DNA of 64,000 nucleotides from Notamacropus eugenii (GCF_028372415.1 NC_092874.1:62557865-62621864); one strand, 5' to 3'. Numbered from the stretch's first letter, positions 46,570-59,225 are shown. The notes: generated from the sequence alone by a model not told the origin. Numbers and translations: made by a program.

Positions 46570-46790
46570 CTTGCCTAAAGTTACTGTTCAGTCATGTCTG
46601 ACTTGTGGTGACCCCCTTTCCGGTTTTCTTGGCAGAGATACTGCAGTACTTTGCCATTTCCTTCTCCTGCTCATTTTGCAGATGAGGAAACTGAGGCACA
46701 CAGGGTCACACAGCTAGGAAATATCTGAGGCTGAATTTGAACTCATGAAGAGGAGTCTTCCTGACCCCAGGTCCAGTGCTCTATCCATTT
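46570..46790 (-). mobile_element. SINE with an RTE/BovB-like 3' end
   Basis: gttcagtcatgtctgacttg, then gtggtgaccccctttcc, gttttcttggcagagatac and ttgccatttccttctcctgc give the BovB-type motif; ttttgcagatgaggaaactg and gggtcacacagctaggaaat give the SINE body. Marsupials are known to have RTE-mobilised SINEs; I place this one there. Confidence 0.8.
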
Positions 46791-46792
46791 CA

Positions 46793-47785
46793 CAAGCATT
46801 TATTAAACTCTACTATATACCAGGCACTGTGCTGATTACTTGTGATACAAAAAAGGCAAAAGACAGTCCTCGTCCTCAGGGAGCACTTAATCTAATGGGG
46901 GAGGCAAGAATCAAACAAATACACACACGCAAACATACACACACACATATATAAATAAGCTATATACAGGACAAATATGAAATAATTAAGAGAGAGAAGG
47001 CACAAGAATTAAGAGGAGTTGAAAAAGTTTTTTCTAGAAGACACGATTTTAGTTGGGACTTGAAGGAAGCTGGGGAACTATGGAGATGGAGTGGAGGAAG
47101 AATATTCTAAGTATGAGGAACAGCTAGAGAGAATGACAGGAGTTGAGAGATGGAGGGTCTTGTTTGTGGAGCAACCAGAAGGTGAGTGACACTGGAGGCA
47201 TAAGGAGTAAGAAATCTGGAAAGGTAAGGACAGGCTAGGTCATGAAGGGCTCTGAATGCCAAATAGAGCATTCTAAATTTGATTCTGGTGACCATAGGGA
47301 GCCACTGGAGTTTAGTGAGTGGGGAGTGACATGGATGGATCTGTGCTTTAGGACAATCCCTTTGGCAGGTGAATGGAGGATGGATTGGAGTGGGAAGAGA
47401 CATGTGGCAGACAGACCAATCAGGAAGCTATTATGCTAGTCCAGGTGAGAGATGATGAGGATTTGTTCTATGGTAGTGGCAAGATCACAGCTGAGAAGGG
47501 GCTGTACTGGAGAGTTATTTCAAAGCAGTTCTTGACAGGCCTTGAAAACATATTGGATATGAGGGGTAAGGAGTGAGGCCTGGGGTTGTGAGCTGGGGTG
47601 CCTGGGAGGACAGTGGTGCCCTTGATAGTACAGGGGTGGGCTGGGGTGAAGATAACGAGTTCAGCTTTGGACATGTTGAGTTTAAGATGTCCACTGGAGA
47701 TCCAGCTTGAGATGTCTGAAGGCAGCTGAAGATGAAAGTTTGGAGGAGAAAGAGATCCCCACAGGCTGAGCTCATTTCATGTGGG
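46793..47785 (-). mobile_element. L2 LINE 3' region, long
   Basis: Antisense L2 in near-complete order: caagcatttattaaactc, ccaggcactgtgctgattac, gtcctcgtcctcagggagc, gatttt-agttgggacttgaagg, gtcatgaagggctctgaatg, gggagccactggagtttagt, gactcttt-like regions, gctattatgctagtccagg, ttggacatgttgagtttaag. Confidence 0.88.
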
Positions 47786-47804
47786 ATTTGAGCTAAGCTT
47801 TGAA

Positions 47805-48400
47805 TAGAATTATTTTGCTCATCAACGTCCAGTATCTTTTAACTTCCTTTTGGAAAAAAATGTTACTCATGATGTGTAGGTGTGCGTCTTCTGAGTCATC
47901 TATCAGGCGTTGACCTCATTCATTTCTCAAAAGCTGGGACGTAGATATTGAGTCAACATATTTTTCTCCCTCCTTTCCTGTACCTACTGTTGCACTGGAA
48001 TCATCAGATACCAAAGTATGTTTGTATTTGGTATGAAGGATCTTGCCAATGCTTCAGAAAACTTTCTACCTTTTCATTTTTTGCAATCGATGCTGGTACA
48101 TAAATTGCAATGATCTTCCTTATGGATTTTTGTGTATTACATCACTGAACATTCAAAGATGAGATTGTGATTACCTTTGGAGACCTGATGAAGCCAACTA
48201 TACCTATTCTTTTTTTGACCTTTGCAAGATAAAACCATGAGGCATCCTTCATTTAGTTGCAACTTCATTTTGTCTCCTGTTTTTTGTTTATAATAAGAAT
48301 GTCGATGTCAATGTAGATCAGTTCTTCTAAAAGAATGCCAATTTATTGGTCTTTGGACAAAGATTTCATATTAAAATAATTAGAATAAAGTTTATATTCA
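47805..48400 (-). mobile_element. RTE-clade-like LINE endonuclease remnant
   Basis: Read on minus across frameshifts, the motifs fall in AP-endonuclease order: an NMKSLSKDQ-like start, ELIYIDIDILII, VGFIRSPKV, IIAIYVPASIAKNEKVESFL (the V-x-A-P region), SDDSSATVGTGK, and GQRLIDDSEDAHL. This order is that of RTE/BovB-type endonucleases. It has many stops; no RT is attached. Confidence 0.6.
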
Positions 48401-49190
48401 CAAATGTCTCTGATTCTTCATATCTGTTACCACCCTCCCTTTCTATCTTTATTACTACGTATTGACAAAACTGAAAGATTCATAACCAAGTGGTAAGTGG
48501 TAAGTCTTGGAGGTGAAGTGTATTTAGTTAGGCTGGTCCTTGAACAGAAGTGGGATCCCCAGGACCATACTAAAAGTGCATATACATGTATCCTTCCAGA
48601 ATTTTCACTCTACTGGTAAAGTACTGGTGAAATTGAATGGGATTTTTGTGGAGGGCAAACAGCAAGACAAAAACAAAAGAAGCAAAACTGCCAGAACTCC
48701 TTAAAATTTAAAAACACTCAAATCAATGATCAAACTAAAAAGGAACTTTCACACAACAAAAAAAATTAAAGATTCCAAGATTCAAAGACAAAAACAAAAA
48801 TGTCATAAGAAATAGAAAAACCAATAGTAACATCAGAAAAAACCTCCAGACATATAAATAATAAACTCATTGAATTTGTACAAGGAATGAAATAGCCCAT
48901 GCTATGAGATGAAATAAAGGAACTGAATCAAAGTAAAAAACCTTAGGCCAAGATGGCAAAAAAATGTCAAAATTTTAGAAACATTTGTGGAAAATTTAAA
49001 TAAATGGATAGAGCAGATAAAAACCAATTCTTTCTTTCCTTTTTTTTAAACCGAAAGAATAGCAGAAGAAATGAGGAAACAGGATGAAGAAACTCAGAAA
49101 ACTCAACTGGCAAAAAATTTGGAAGCAATCAGAAGCCATGGCACTAACTGTAGGACAGAGTAAATGAGAAATGATAATTAGCTAAAGCTT
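48401..49190. other. A-rich intronic sequence, possibly an old LINE
   Basis: Long A-rich stretches (48650-49130) recall a decayed plus-strand LINE ORF1 or similar, but no motif could be pinned down. Confidence 0.3.
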
Positions 49191-49191
49191 T

Positions 49192-49420
49192 AAGTTTTGC
49201 CACATGCTTTACATATGGTACCTCATTTGATCCTCAAAACAGCCCTATTAAGTAGGTGTTATTATTATCTAACTTTTATAAATGAGGAAAATGAGGCTGA
49301 GAGATTAAGTGATTCCTCCACAGCCACACAGCTAATACTGTCAAAGTAAGAATTTGACCCCAGATCACCTAGACTCTAAGTACAGCATGTTATCCATGAT
49401 GCCACCTGGCTGTCCCTGCA
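49192..49420 (-). mobile_element. CORE-type SINE
   Basis: Antisense order: gtacctcatttgatcctcaa, aaacagccctattaagtagg, aatgaggaaaatgaggctg, cacagccacacagctaatac and tgccacctggctgtcc. Confidence 0.85.
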
Positions 49421-49514
49421 GAATGACCAGGCTTCCATACTGCCTTTAGGCATGTTGGCACATAATAAATATCGAATAATTTAGGGAAACAACTGAAAAC
49501 CAGTAAGAATTTTT

Positions 49515-49990
49515 TAGATGAGTGTCTTAATCAGTCAATCAGCATGTGCCTACGATATGCCAGGTGCCACTCTAGGCTGCAGAGAGACAGAAATAAAAAC
49601 AATTTCTGCCTTCACGGAGCTGAGGCTGAAGTGGGAGAAACAACACGTACACGGAGGAATCAATGTGAAATCCACACAAAGTTAATGCAGAGTTATTTCA
49701 GAGCGGGGCATGCTGGTTGTCAGAGAGGGAGGTCATAAGGCCTTCACGTAGCAGGTGGCACTTGGACTGAGTTCTGGTGAGTTCTAGGTCTTCTAATAGA
49801 GGAGGGGAAGAGCGCATTCCAGGAGTGGGAGGCAACCTGAGCACAGGCACAAGGTGGGAATACAGAGAATCCTGTGTATGAAGGAAAGCAAATAGGCCAG
49901 TTTGACTGGAGTGGAGAGTGTGTGAAATGGGCAGCACAGGGACTTTCTGAGTAGAGCATGATGTGGAGGTAAGAAGTCAGGAGAGGTTTC
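49515..49990 (-). mobile_element. L2 LINE 3' region
   Basis: Antisense: agcatgtgcctacgatatgc, ccaggtgccactctaggc, tgccttcacggagctgagg, gagcgcattccaggagtgg and gaaagcaaataggccag. Confidence 0.8.
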
Positions 49991-50094
49991 AAAAATTAAG
50001 AAGACAATTTAATCAGTTAGGAAATCATCAGATTTATGGTTACTCTAGATTAAGATACAGACAGAAAAATGTTACTGGTTTGGTTGGTTTTTCT

Positions 50095-50665
50095 GCCTCA
50101 AGGCTCTTATTCCCAACCCCACCCTCCCCCTGCCCAGTCCATCCTCCACTCAGCTGACCCAGTAATATTCCTAAAGCACAGATCTGACCAATTGCCCCAC
50201 CAATCAGCTCCCTTTCACACTTCTAAAAGTCAATGTAAAATACCCTATATAGCATTCAGAGCCCCAAACAACCTGGCCCCTTCCTACCTTTTCAGTCTTC
50301 TTGCACCATACTCTCCAATACTTGGGCTTTGATGGAGTGACAAGGGTATGTGGGCTGTTCCTTGCACAAGATGTTTCATCCTCTAACCCTAGGCATTTTC
50401 ACCAGTTGCACCCCGTTCCTCCTGCCCTCCTTGGCTTCCTCAAAGTCTCAGCTAAAATCCCACCTTCTCTGAGAAGCCTTTCTCACTCCAGCTTAATACT
50501 AGCACCTTCTTTCTATTCACTATCTCAATGTATTTTGTGAATATCTTTTTTGTACAGAACTTTTTCCATGTTTTCTCCCCCATTAGAGTGGGAGCTTCTT
50601 GAGGGCTATATTTTGCTGGTGCCTGGCACATAATAAGCATTTAATCAATGCTTATTTTCTGACTA
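50095..50665 (+). mobile_element. L2 LINE 3' region
   Basis: Sense: aaagcacagatctgaccaat, cagagccccaaacaacctgg, ctcaaagtctcagctaaaat, cctttctcactccagctt, cccattagagtgggagcttc, gtgcctggcacataataagc. Confidence 0.88.
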
Positions 50666-52765
50666 AGAAAAGCAAAAAATGAACTATGATTCTAGTGATA
50701 GAAAAGTTGTACAAAGAGGTCTTTAGTTCTAAAAGCCACGAAGAAGAATTACTGTCAATATTATTAGGTGATCATGGGCAAGGTGCTTGGGTACTGATAG
50801 ATTATGTCTTAAATAATTAGATTCATGTTTTCAGTTAGTCTGATGCTTATTATAAAAATGCTGAAACACATTACCATGCTGGAGTCTTCCTCTTAAAAAC
50901 TAGTATGTGAAATCTGGAGACAAGTGGCCAGGAAACAGGAGACTCACAGTGAGTTATTTCACACTGAAAGAAACAGGGCAAACTCTAGAGCAAATGGTAC
51001 CTGGGGATTTGGTACAATACCCGAACAACAAGTTTGGATAAGGGCGAGCCTAACAAGATTGGTCCAAAGGTTACCTGATATGATAGGACCAATATCTATA
51101 AAGGTGTTCCCCTCCCCAGACAACATAGATTAGGCTAGATTTTTTCTAAAAGGTAACATCTGGTGGCATTGGCTGTGGCTTCCTGGCCACTCAAGGCAAA
51201 ACCCACATGCGGTCTGGGCCCTGCAGATCACAGGAATCACACCACACCTTCTCCTGCTGACTAAATTCGTTTCGATATGGAAACAAAGGAGGCTACATCT
51301 ATCTACCCAAGGCAGGTGCTGAAGAATTCTTGTTGAACATCCTTTCAATGTTATGTCTAACTAAATCTCCTTTTGTTAACTGTTGAATGACCTACAAATC
51401 CCTCATTTTCAATGAACCTGAACTAAGAGGATCCCCGCCTGAGTAAGGTTCTCTCTCAACACCTAGGAAACTAAGCTGATTCAGGAAGCATCCTGGGGAG
51501 GAGGGTCAATAAGACCCTTTTGGATCACTAAGATCCTTTTTGGATACTAAGACATGAAACAGCCTTAAAACCATGTGGCTCCTAAGGTTTCTCTGACCCG
51601 GGCAAGTTTTGAATGGGACTCTTGAGCCTGTCCTAGCCTGGATGGAATGATTCAGGATCACCCTTGATCTGTACTTAAAACCTTAGGGATGATCTAGAAC
51701 TGCATCATTTGCCCTGCTGCGCTTGTTAGGCTACATGACCAGTCTGAGAAACTGAATAGGGAGTCAATATTAGCTAAGAAATTAGGAAAAGAAGGAACAA
51801 GGGTACTGTCAAAAAAATAAATTAATCCCAGTTGTTGACCAGTTGCTTTTCATATAACCAATGAGGCCTTCTGAAATGTGTCATACCAGTTTATACTATG
51901 TCATCAGTTTACACAGAGGAGACAACAAATAATTTAGAACAGTGGTAGGCAGAGGTGGGGAGCCTCAAGCAAAGGGAGAACCAGGGCCTGATGGAGTAAT
52001 TCAACTAAAAAAAAAAGATGACCCAATTTATTCACCAGACAGTCTTAAAAATGAATCTATCAGGCAAGCCTTCAAGCAGAATACTAAACCTAGGAACACC
52101 CAGAGCAACTTGTAATTTTAAGTTTATCACTGATCAAAACAATGAGTCATGTAAAAGAAAACTTTAGATTGCTTTTTTTCATGTTTTTTTTTAGACTGTT
52201 TAATTTGAATGGAGAGATAAGTATGATACAAATTATATATAAATTATACACAACAAAACAAAAAGGATGAATTTATCTGAATTGAACCAGGATAAAAGCA
52301 TCTTCTCCCAAATGCTGACTATTATATAGAGAGAAACTTGATATTACAAGCTAATGTAGGCGTCGCCAGCTATACTGAGGTCAGCTTATATACTTAAGTT
52401 AGCCTGTACTATTAGCCTTAATCATTTCCCCACCACTACCTTTAAAAGGTATTTGTTATTTGTCTTTAATTGGAGGTTTACGAATTGGGAACAGTATATT
52501 ACAATTCACAATGTAAAGTTTAACACTGAGTAGAAATATGACAATTTATGAGAATGTGATCACATATAAATGAGGCCCATGTTTTAACTAATATAAGGCA
52601 ATATTAATGATAACAACCCACATTTGTTCCTACACTGATTACCTGAGAATGAATTAACCATTTACTTGTTTAATGACCACTATGGCTCCAGTTTATGTGC
52701 ATAACTGGGTAACAGTCAGAGGTTGGGACCATGTATTAATCTCTCCTGTGGAGTTCCTCTGTTTC
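50666..52765. other. Unclassified intronic sequence
   Basis: 50900-51850 is more GC-rich, with a ccaatatctataaagg (CCAAT plus TATA-like) patch at 51089-51104 and near-duplicate 'gacccttttggatcacta / gatcctttttggatacta' units at 51513-51552. It could be an old LTR element, but no gag/pol motif or paired terminal repeat was seen. The rest is AT-rich. Confidence 0.3.
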
Positions 52766-52769
52766 TCAG

Positions 52770-52952
52770 CAGAATATTATTTCTTTCTATATTCTAAGGG
52801 ACATAATCTGAAGAAAGACTGAATTGGCTATTTTTGCCAACAATCTCTGAAGGTCTGATAGAATTTGCTGGTGAATCCATGTGGTCCTGGCATTTTATTT
52901 TACTTTGTTTTGTTCTTCGGAAGTTCATTTATGGCTTCCACAACCTCTTCCT
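52770..52952 (-). mobile_element. L1 ORF2 reverse-transcriptase fragment
   Basis: Plus-strand gctggtgaatccatgtggtc and cctggcattttattttac, with a cttccacaacctcttcctct end, is the antisense of the L1 RT segment encoding the PGPDGF-type motif. Confidence 0.65.
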
Positions 52953-52954
52953 CT

Positions 52955-53425
52955 GATTTGGAGGCAGGAGACTTGCATATGGATCTTGATTCTAACACAT
53001 CTGAACCTCAATTACTTCACTTGTGAAATGGGATACTTGCACTGTCCCCCCCTAAATTCTGACTAAATTCTCAGAGGGAGAAGACCTTGGGGTTCTCAAA
53101 GGTGTGGCACAAGCTCTAGCAGGCCCTATCAAGTCCAAGTCTGAATGAACTGGACAGATGTCTGCTGTTTGATGAAAAGTTTAGCTGAAGCTGAAGGGTA
53201 ACTAAAGAGAGAGAAATTTTTCGGCCACAAACACTCTCGAAGACCATTTATTCAATTATGGAGAGGGTTGTAATCTGCATGAGGGGAAGGAATAACCACA
53301 TTAAAGAAATTGGAGTTCTTGAGCCATTACAACCTACCTCCCATTCACAGGATTATTGTGATGAGAGCTGTAATTAACCCCTAACACATTATATAAATGT
53401 GAGTTACGCTGACAATACTGAAGGC
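52955..53425 (+). mobile_element. MIR-type SINE in two pieces
   Basis: 52955-53045 (gaacctcaattacttcactt, gtgaaatgggatacttgc) and 53322-53425 (ttacaacctacctcccattc, acaggattattgtgatgag) look like the two halves of one SINE separated by about 280 bp of unclassified sequence. Confidence 0.5.
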
Positions 53426-55355
53426 AAGGTATGGATTATTTTAATGTGAGGATAATCCAGAAAATGTTAATATTAGAGTTTAGAGGAAAATGATTGTGGG
53501 AGGGAATTAGAAATTCCTTCCTTCCTTCCTTTTTTTCTCTCTTTTTCTTTTAGAAAAACATTTCTCCCAAACATGAAATCTATTGGCCCTCCTTTGGAAG
53601 TACTTAGGAGAATTCTATTATGGTTTATCTTGACCTAAGAAATGACTATTTTTTTTAAATCAAAAAGTTAAGAATCCTATGAAATAATTAAGAATAGGCC
53701 AGATTTCTAACAAAAATACCAAATGGGTGACCTTTATTTAGAAAAGAAATTAAAACCTTAGGTTCTCCTGAAGTCAAAGCTTTAAATTCTTTATACTATG
53801 TTTTACAATGATGATTTTATATACAATATCTGACAACTTGGAACCTATTTCTTTTTCAGAGTAAGTCCTGTGTGTTGGTGGGAATAAAGGTAGAATTTAT
53901 TATTCCTTTCTTTAATAGTGATAGGCAGACTGACTTGAACTAAAATACTAGGTTTCCCTGTCTAAATGTCATTTCAATTGCAAAATCCTTACCAAATTTA
54001 ATTCCACCTCATTCAAATAACTAGGTTTTTAAAATTTCACATTTTCTTTTCAAAATAAGCATGTGCCAGATTCATAACCCACTGCTCTTGGCAGGCTGAT
54101 AAGATAGCCTTAACTTTCACAGTCCAGTTCCTTTACTGACATAAATGAAGGACTCAGTTTGTTTTTCTTCAGCGTTATCAGTGTTACCTGCTATGATCAT
54201 CTTTTTTCCTATCATTTCCTTAAAAGAATTCGATAGATAACAAATTCCTCCCTGTTATTTTTAATTATGCAGTCCTTTTAAGTTGAGCAGCTGAAATGCA
54301 TTTTAGTTGTCAAACACTAATTACCACAAATGTAAGAAACAGTTTCTATATCTTGTTAGACCTACTGTGCATACTTTTCCTTTCCTATCTTCAGAGGTCA
54401 CAAGTGATGTATAAAATCTACATTTCATGAAGTCATCTGACATACAATATGCTAAAGAAAGATAGCTCTCTTTCTCATACTTTTCAGGTCAGAGGGTGAA
54501 ATAAGTGGCATTATAAAGGCAGCCTATGTTGAACCAATTTTACTACAATTTTCTCTAAGAAAATTGAACAGTTTAAAGGGATTATTATATAAACATTAAT
54601 TGCACTACATGTTGGGTTTGTTGTTACAAAAAGAAGAATGAAATTTATTTTCCTAAAAAATCATCTTCAGAAAAATACTATACATACATATATAAATGCT
54701 ACCACTCTGTTACAAAAGGTTAAGTGAAAATGCAACATGCAAATCTGTCAATTTGCATTACAGAATTAAACCAGAAAATTAAGAATCTAGGCTAGGTCTC
54801 TGATATTAAATATCATTAATCTTCATTTAAGACTAACTTGAATAATCTGATTTCCTGTCCTTTCCTTACAGCAATCAGAAATCGTCTCCACTATACTTCA
54901 TTTACCAAAGTGTGTTGGATCACAATTAGTATTCTTTATTAGGCTTGTGGGGAAATGTAACATAAAATAATATTAAAACAAAGTAAAAAAAATCCGAACA
55001 TTCTATAATAGTATTTAAAAAAGTAAAAAAAATCCAAATATTCTAACATTGTTACCTCTAGGTCCTGCTCTAACAAGAAAAAATCAAATAGCATTTGTCT
55101 CTAATTTACAATAATTACAATTATATTCTACATCCTGTGTAATATGAATCATGCTATCCAAAATTTAGAAAGGCAATAAAATGCATTGAAATGGTTACCA
55201 CACCCATAGAAAATAAATCAGGCATTATTTCCCAGAAATTTCAGCTTCTTTGTGCCCTTTCGGATAGAGCCCAGCAGTGGCTGGCCATGTGTCGCCATCT
55301 GGCCTGATGAGAAGATATGGAGGGATCATGAAGTACTTACTAATCTCCTACAGGT
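53426..55355. other. AT-rich intronic sequence with no recognised feature
   Basis: No repeat body or exon found. A short near-tandem duplication, aaagtaaaaaaaatcc, occurs at about 54980 and 55019. Confidence 0.35.
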
Positions 55356-55357
55356 AG

Positions 55358-55735
55358 CAAGGTTGTGGGGATGCAAAGAGGTAAGATGATAGAGGACCTA
55401 TCCTTGAATGGCTGAAAAACTGGAAGGAGCCATGAAGAATGTAAGTTAGAACTCAATTAGGTACAGAGCAGAGATGGAATCCTATGGCATGAGAAATGTG
55501 AGTGGGCAGGGGGTCACCTCTGGCTCGAATGATCCAGAAGAGTTTGATGGAGGAAGAAGAAACTGGCCTGGACCTTACAGAAAGAGTGAAACCTTCAACA
55601 GACGGCGACATGGGAGCACAATTCCAGGGAGGAGAAGGGGCAGGAGAGACCCAAGCATTAGGAAGACTAGACACTTTGGAGGAGTGAGTCAACACTCTGA
55701 ATGTAATTTAGGACAATTCATTATCCAAGGCTGAG
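55358..55735 (-). mobile_element. L2 LINE fragment, decayed
   Basis: ggggatgcaaagaggtaaga and cacaattccagggaggagaa agree with antisense L2. The two overlapping open frames here are chance. Confidence 0.5.
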
Positions 55736-56575
55736 GAAGTAAAAAGGACAGGAGAGATTCTGTGAGAACAGGAAAGATACATAGAAAGATACCTATTAAC
55801 TGGCCTTCCAACAACCCTCATGAATAATGCTCCATCACGAGGGTCCTTTATAATGATGACAAGGCTAAGTTCAATGGGATTACAGCACTATAAATCAGAG
55901 TCCTCTGAAAATGCTCCAACCCTGTGCCCTCAAAGGTGGCAAGTTGTCCTGGGTTGGGAGACCGAAGATCAAGGTTATGGTGTTGAAGATGCTGACTCCT
56001 ATTCCTCAGCTTCGTGGTGAGCAGCACACACTATTCACCACCACAGGTGAGACTGGAAGGCTTATGTGCCAAGGAAAGGCTGGGGCAAGTCTGCTTCTTG
56101 GCAGGTGCCCTGGGGGAAGGCACCAAGTGCTAGATATGACCACCTGACAACCACAGCCCTTGTGGAAGACTCGGCTCAGAGCAGGCAGTCAGCCCATTTA
56201 CCACATAGAGCAAATACTGAAGGTACAAGAGAACTATTTAGTTGTAGGTTTGCCATTTACCTTTCCTTTCATCTTGGGAAATGCTGGTTGAATTTAACTG
56301 AATTAGTTTGGTTCACTTTTATTGAAGAAAGGATAATGATCTTCTCATCAGGTTAGGTGGGAATGAATTTAGAAATGTAACATTTATTGCTCTCTCTGAA
56401 AGAAATATGTAATACATCAGCAAAACGAGAACACTGTAAAGAATGGAATTTTGGGGAGTGGGGGAGTCTGTATTACACATAGAATCATACAGTCCCAATG
56501 GACAATATTTTCTTATATATCCCAAGGGACTCAATCAGAAAATGTTTCAAGAGTGAAATCAAAGGAAGGTGTGAA
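55736..56575. other. Intronic sequence with no recognised feature
   Basis: Moderate GC; short frames without motifs. Confidence 0.35.
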
Positions 56576-56579
56576 CAAA

Positions 56580-56660
56580 TGAATGATTAAAACCCTTATT
56601 AAGGACCTACTATTTATAAAGCACTATGCTACATGCTGGGGATGCAAAGAGGATCTGAGG
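56580..56660 (-). mobile_element. L2 LINE 3' terminus
   Basis: cttattaaggacctactatt, then agcactatgctacatgctgg and ggatgcaaagagg. Confidence 0.7.
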
Positions 56661-57215
56661 GGTGATGGTGGTCACAGTGGTGATCACAGTGGTTTGACTG
56701 GCCTGGCTGTCTCCTGTCTTACCCTCAGGGTCCCTTGCTTCTTCAGGTAAGCTGGTTTGCCCGCTCAGGGAGGGGCAGGGCTGGGCTATGACAGGGGACC
56801 AGGGTGGGGGATGAGGCCCTTGTGCTCATGTTGCTTTGGTGGCATTTGTTGCTATGGCAGTAAGGAAGGCAGGCCCTCTCTTCCTAATGACTTCTTCCGT
56901 CAGTGGAAGCTAAGGGGATTGGGCTAGAAGCAGATCTGGTGGTTTGTGGGGAATTAAAGATCTGAGTGACGAGGATAGTCAGCAGTGGTGGCTGGACCTG
57001 CCTAACACATTCTGCCTGCTGCCTCTCTCTCAGGGTGCACACTTTTAGGGGAGATTGGTCAGCCAGCCCCGTGAGTAACACTGGGTTAGCAGTGGGTGGG
57101 GATGACCAGATTCTTCTCTACAGAGTCCTCCTCCCAGCATCATGGCTGGTCTGGAAGCAGGCAGGAAAAGTAGTGTGTGGGGCTAACACCGTACACTCAC
57201 CCAACCACCATCTAT
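56661..57215. other. GC-moderate intronic stretch
   Basis: No exon or repeat recognised; contains a polypurine/GGGG-rich patch at 56765-56815. Confidence 0.35.
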
Positions 57216-57440
57216 ATCTGTATCTACACACACAGAAATTCCACGCACATATATACACAAATATATGTGCATATACACCTATAATTATATATAATATGTA
57301 TGTATATACCCACATATATAGAGATATGTTACACATATATGTATACATGTAGTATACTAATTTGGGTTCTACATATGAAATACATGCATGTATACATAAT
57401 AAACACCTATAAACATTTATATGTATATGTTTATATATTC
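57215..57440. repeat. CA/TA-rich simple repeat
   Basis: Imperfect TATA, CACA and TGTA runs over more than 200 bp, which create Tyr/Ile/Thr-rich false frames. Confidence 0.85.
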
Positions 57441-57639
57441 ACATAAAAATCTAAACTTGCTTGCCTGAAATCACTTGAAACAATTTTTTTTCAAAAACAG
57501 TTAACAATCCACGAACTGCCTTGGTTGGGGAAGTGGGTGATTTCATTAGTCAAATAGTTTTGTTAGTGAAAATCTGCTAGATTCTATATGTAAATTTCCA
57601 ATTTTCAAATAATTAAAGCAAAAATACTTTTAGAATTAA

Positions 57640-57860
57640 ATCTATGTTGAATAATAATTAAAACAGCACATTTAAACAGTATTTTAAGGTTAACATAATA
57701 CTTTCCTCATGAAATCCCTTCAAGGTAGTTTGTATAAGTACTATTTTCTCCAATTTGCTGGATAGGAAACTGAGACTAAATCAAATGACTGGGGAGTATC
57801 ACCAGGATCTAACACCAGTGCTCCCATTTCCAAATACAGGGCTATTTCTATCACATCCTA
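57640..57860 (-). mobile_element. MIR-type SINE, decayed
   Basis: Antisense wording: caaggtagtttgtataagta, ggataggaaactgagactaa, accaggatctaacaccagtg. Confidence 0.55.
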
Positions 57861-58049
57861 CTGAATGGAACTCAACGTTACTCTAAAAGGATTCAGAACT
57901 ATTTGACGATTTTGTAGAATGAACTTTAGTAATTGTTAAACTTGAGAAATACTGGTTAAAAAAAATTAAACTTCACAAAATGCCAGATACATTTAGCTTT
58001 TCATTGAACTAGGACTTCAGACAAATCACTTAATAAGACTTCAGTCTCT

Positions 58050-58380
58050 TTATCTCTCAATTCAATTCAATTCAAACATTTACTGAAGACCTACTGTGAG
58101 CTTCAGAGAAGTACAAAACAAAAGTGCTATGTGAGGGCTGAGGAAGAAGGCTATTCTCCATAATGGTTATTAGGGAAGGCTTTATTTAAGATGTGAAAGC
58201 TCTGACCTGCCTTATCTGAACTAACAGAGCTCTGCACACAGTAGGTATTTAAAATATTATATTGAATTGAGGTGGCACTTGGGTTGGATTTTCAGGATTT
58301 TAATTCAGTAGCCTAACAGGGAGGAAGGAAATAACTGGAATGGGGAAAGACACAGGAGTGTTTGAGAAGCTCGGGCTATA
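58050..58380 (-). mobile_element. L2 LINE 3' region, decayed
   Basis: catttactgaagacctactg, ggaaggctttatttaagatg and ggcacttgggttgga are antisense L2. A second 3' terminus (acacagtaggtatttaaaat) is embedded on the plus strand at 58238-58257. Confidence 0.55.
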
Positions 58381-58804
58381 TGGGCACTCAAATAATGACA
58401 TGATGCTCATGAGCAAAAGAATTACATAGGAAAGGAGCTATGACTGAGAACTTCCAGAAGGGAGAATGCACAAATATGAAGAGGGGCTCATTAAAGGACT
58501 GCCACATTGCTGAATACTTTTAAATTCTGTTCGTCACATTTTGGGAAAATATTTTTTTGTTTTTGTTTCCTACATACTTATTGGATGGTCTGGTGATGAT
58601 TTTACTCAACCAAGACTATTGTACAACACATGACATTGACAATTTTATTGCATAGGTATGGCTATAAAGTTTCTTTTAATGAAAAAATTTGACATTTTAT
58701 GTAACTACACATTTTTTTCCAAAAATCCTTCTTTAGGTAATTTATAACTGAGTACGTGTGTATATAATTTTGACAGCATAAAATAAACGCTGAGTTTTGT
58801 TGTT

Positions 58805-59225
58805 AAGAAATCCCTCACTAATTCAATACAGATTAATTACTTGAGTGACACCTACAAACCAGTTTCTGCCTTCAAGCAGCTTACACTTTATTCATAGAGA
58901 AAAGTGTGATGCAAACTAGGAGATGAAAGGAGCAGAGTTCAGAGTCCCAGAATAATTTCAAAAGGCAATAAGACTGCACAGAGGTGAATGAAGGCTGAGC
59001 TTTGAAGGAAGATGCAAGTTCTGACAGATGGGGATGAGGAGCAGATTGCAGGCATGGTAGTGGACCAATAGGAATGCACACAAGGGGGAATGCTGTTTAT
59101 TTAGTTTGAAGAAAACAGTCCAGGATGGAATACAAATTGGACGACAGGAAGTCATGTGAAATGAGTGTAAAGGTGAGAGAGGGCCAGAATGGGAGGAGCT
59201 TAAAATACCAGGCTGAGGAGTTAGT
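58805..59225 (-). mobile_element. L2 LINE 3' region, decayed
   Basis: ctgccttcaagcagcttaca, gaaggctgagctttgaagga and ggaggagcttaaaataccag keep the antisense L2 order. Confidence 0.65.

Noticed and set aside
51150..51180. tggtggcattggctgtgg as a retroviral primer-binding site
   Set aside because: Only loosely like a tRNA 3' complement, needs an extra base, and no long terminal repeat pair or gag/pol remnants flank it.
54140..54240. Possible upstream DNAJC1 exon ending in a GT donor (rc of the tacctgctatgatc region)
   Set aside because: The translation does not resemble the acidic/basic segment that should precede SANT1, and there is no good acceptor.
55474..55734. Arg-rich 86-codon frame
   Set aside because: Sits in decayed antisense L2; no splice context or domain.
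57118..57352. Tyr/Ile-rich frames on both strands
   Set aside because: Translation of a CA/TA simple repeat.
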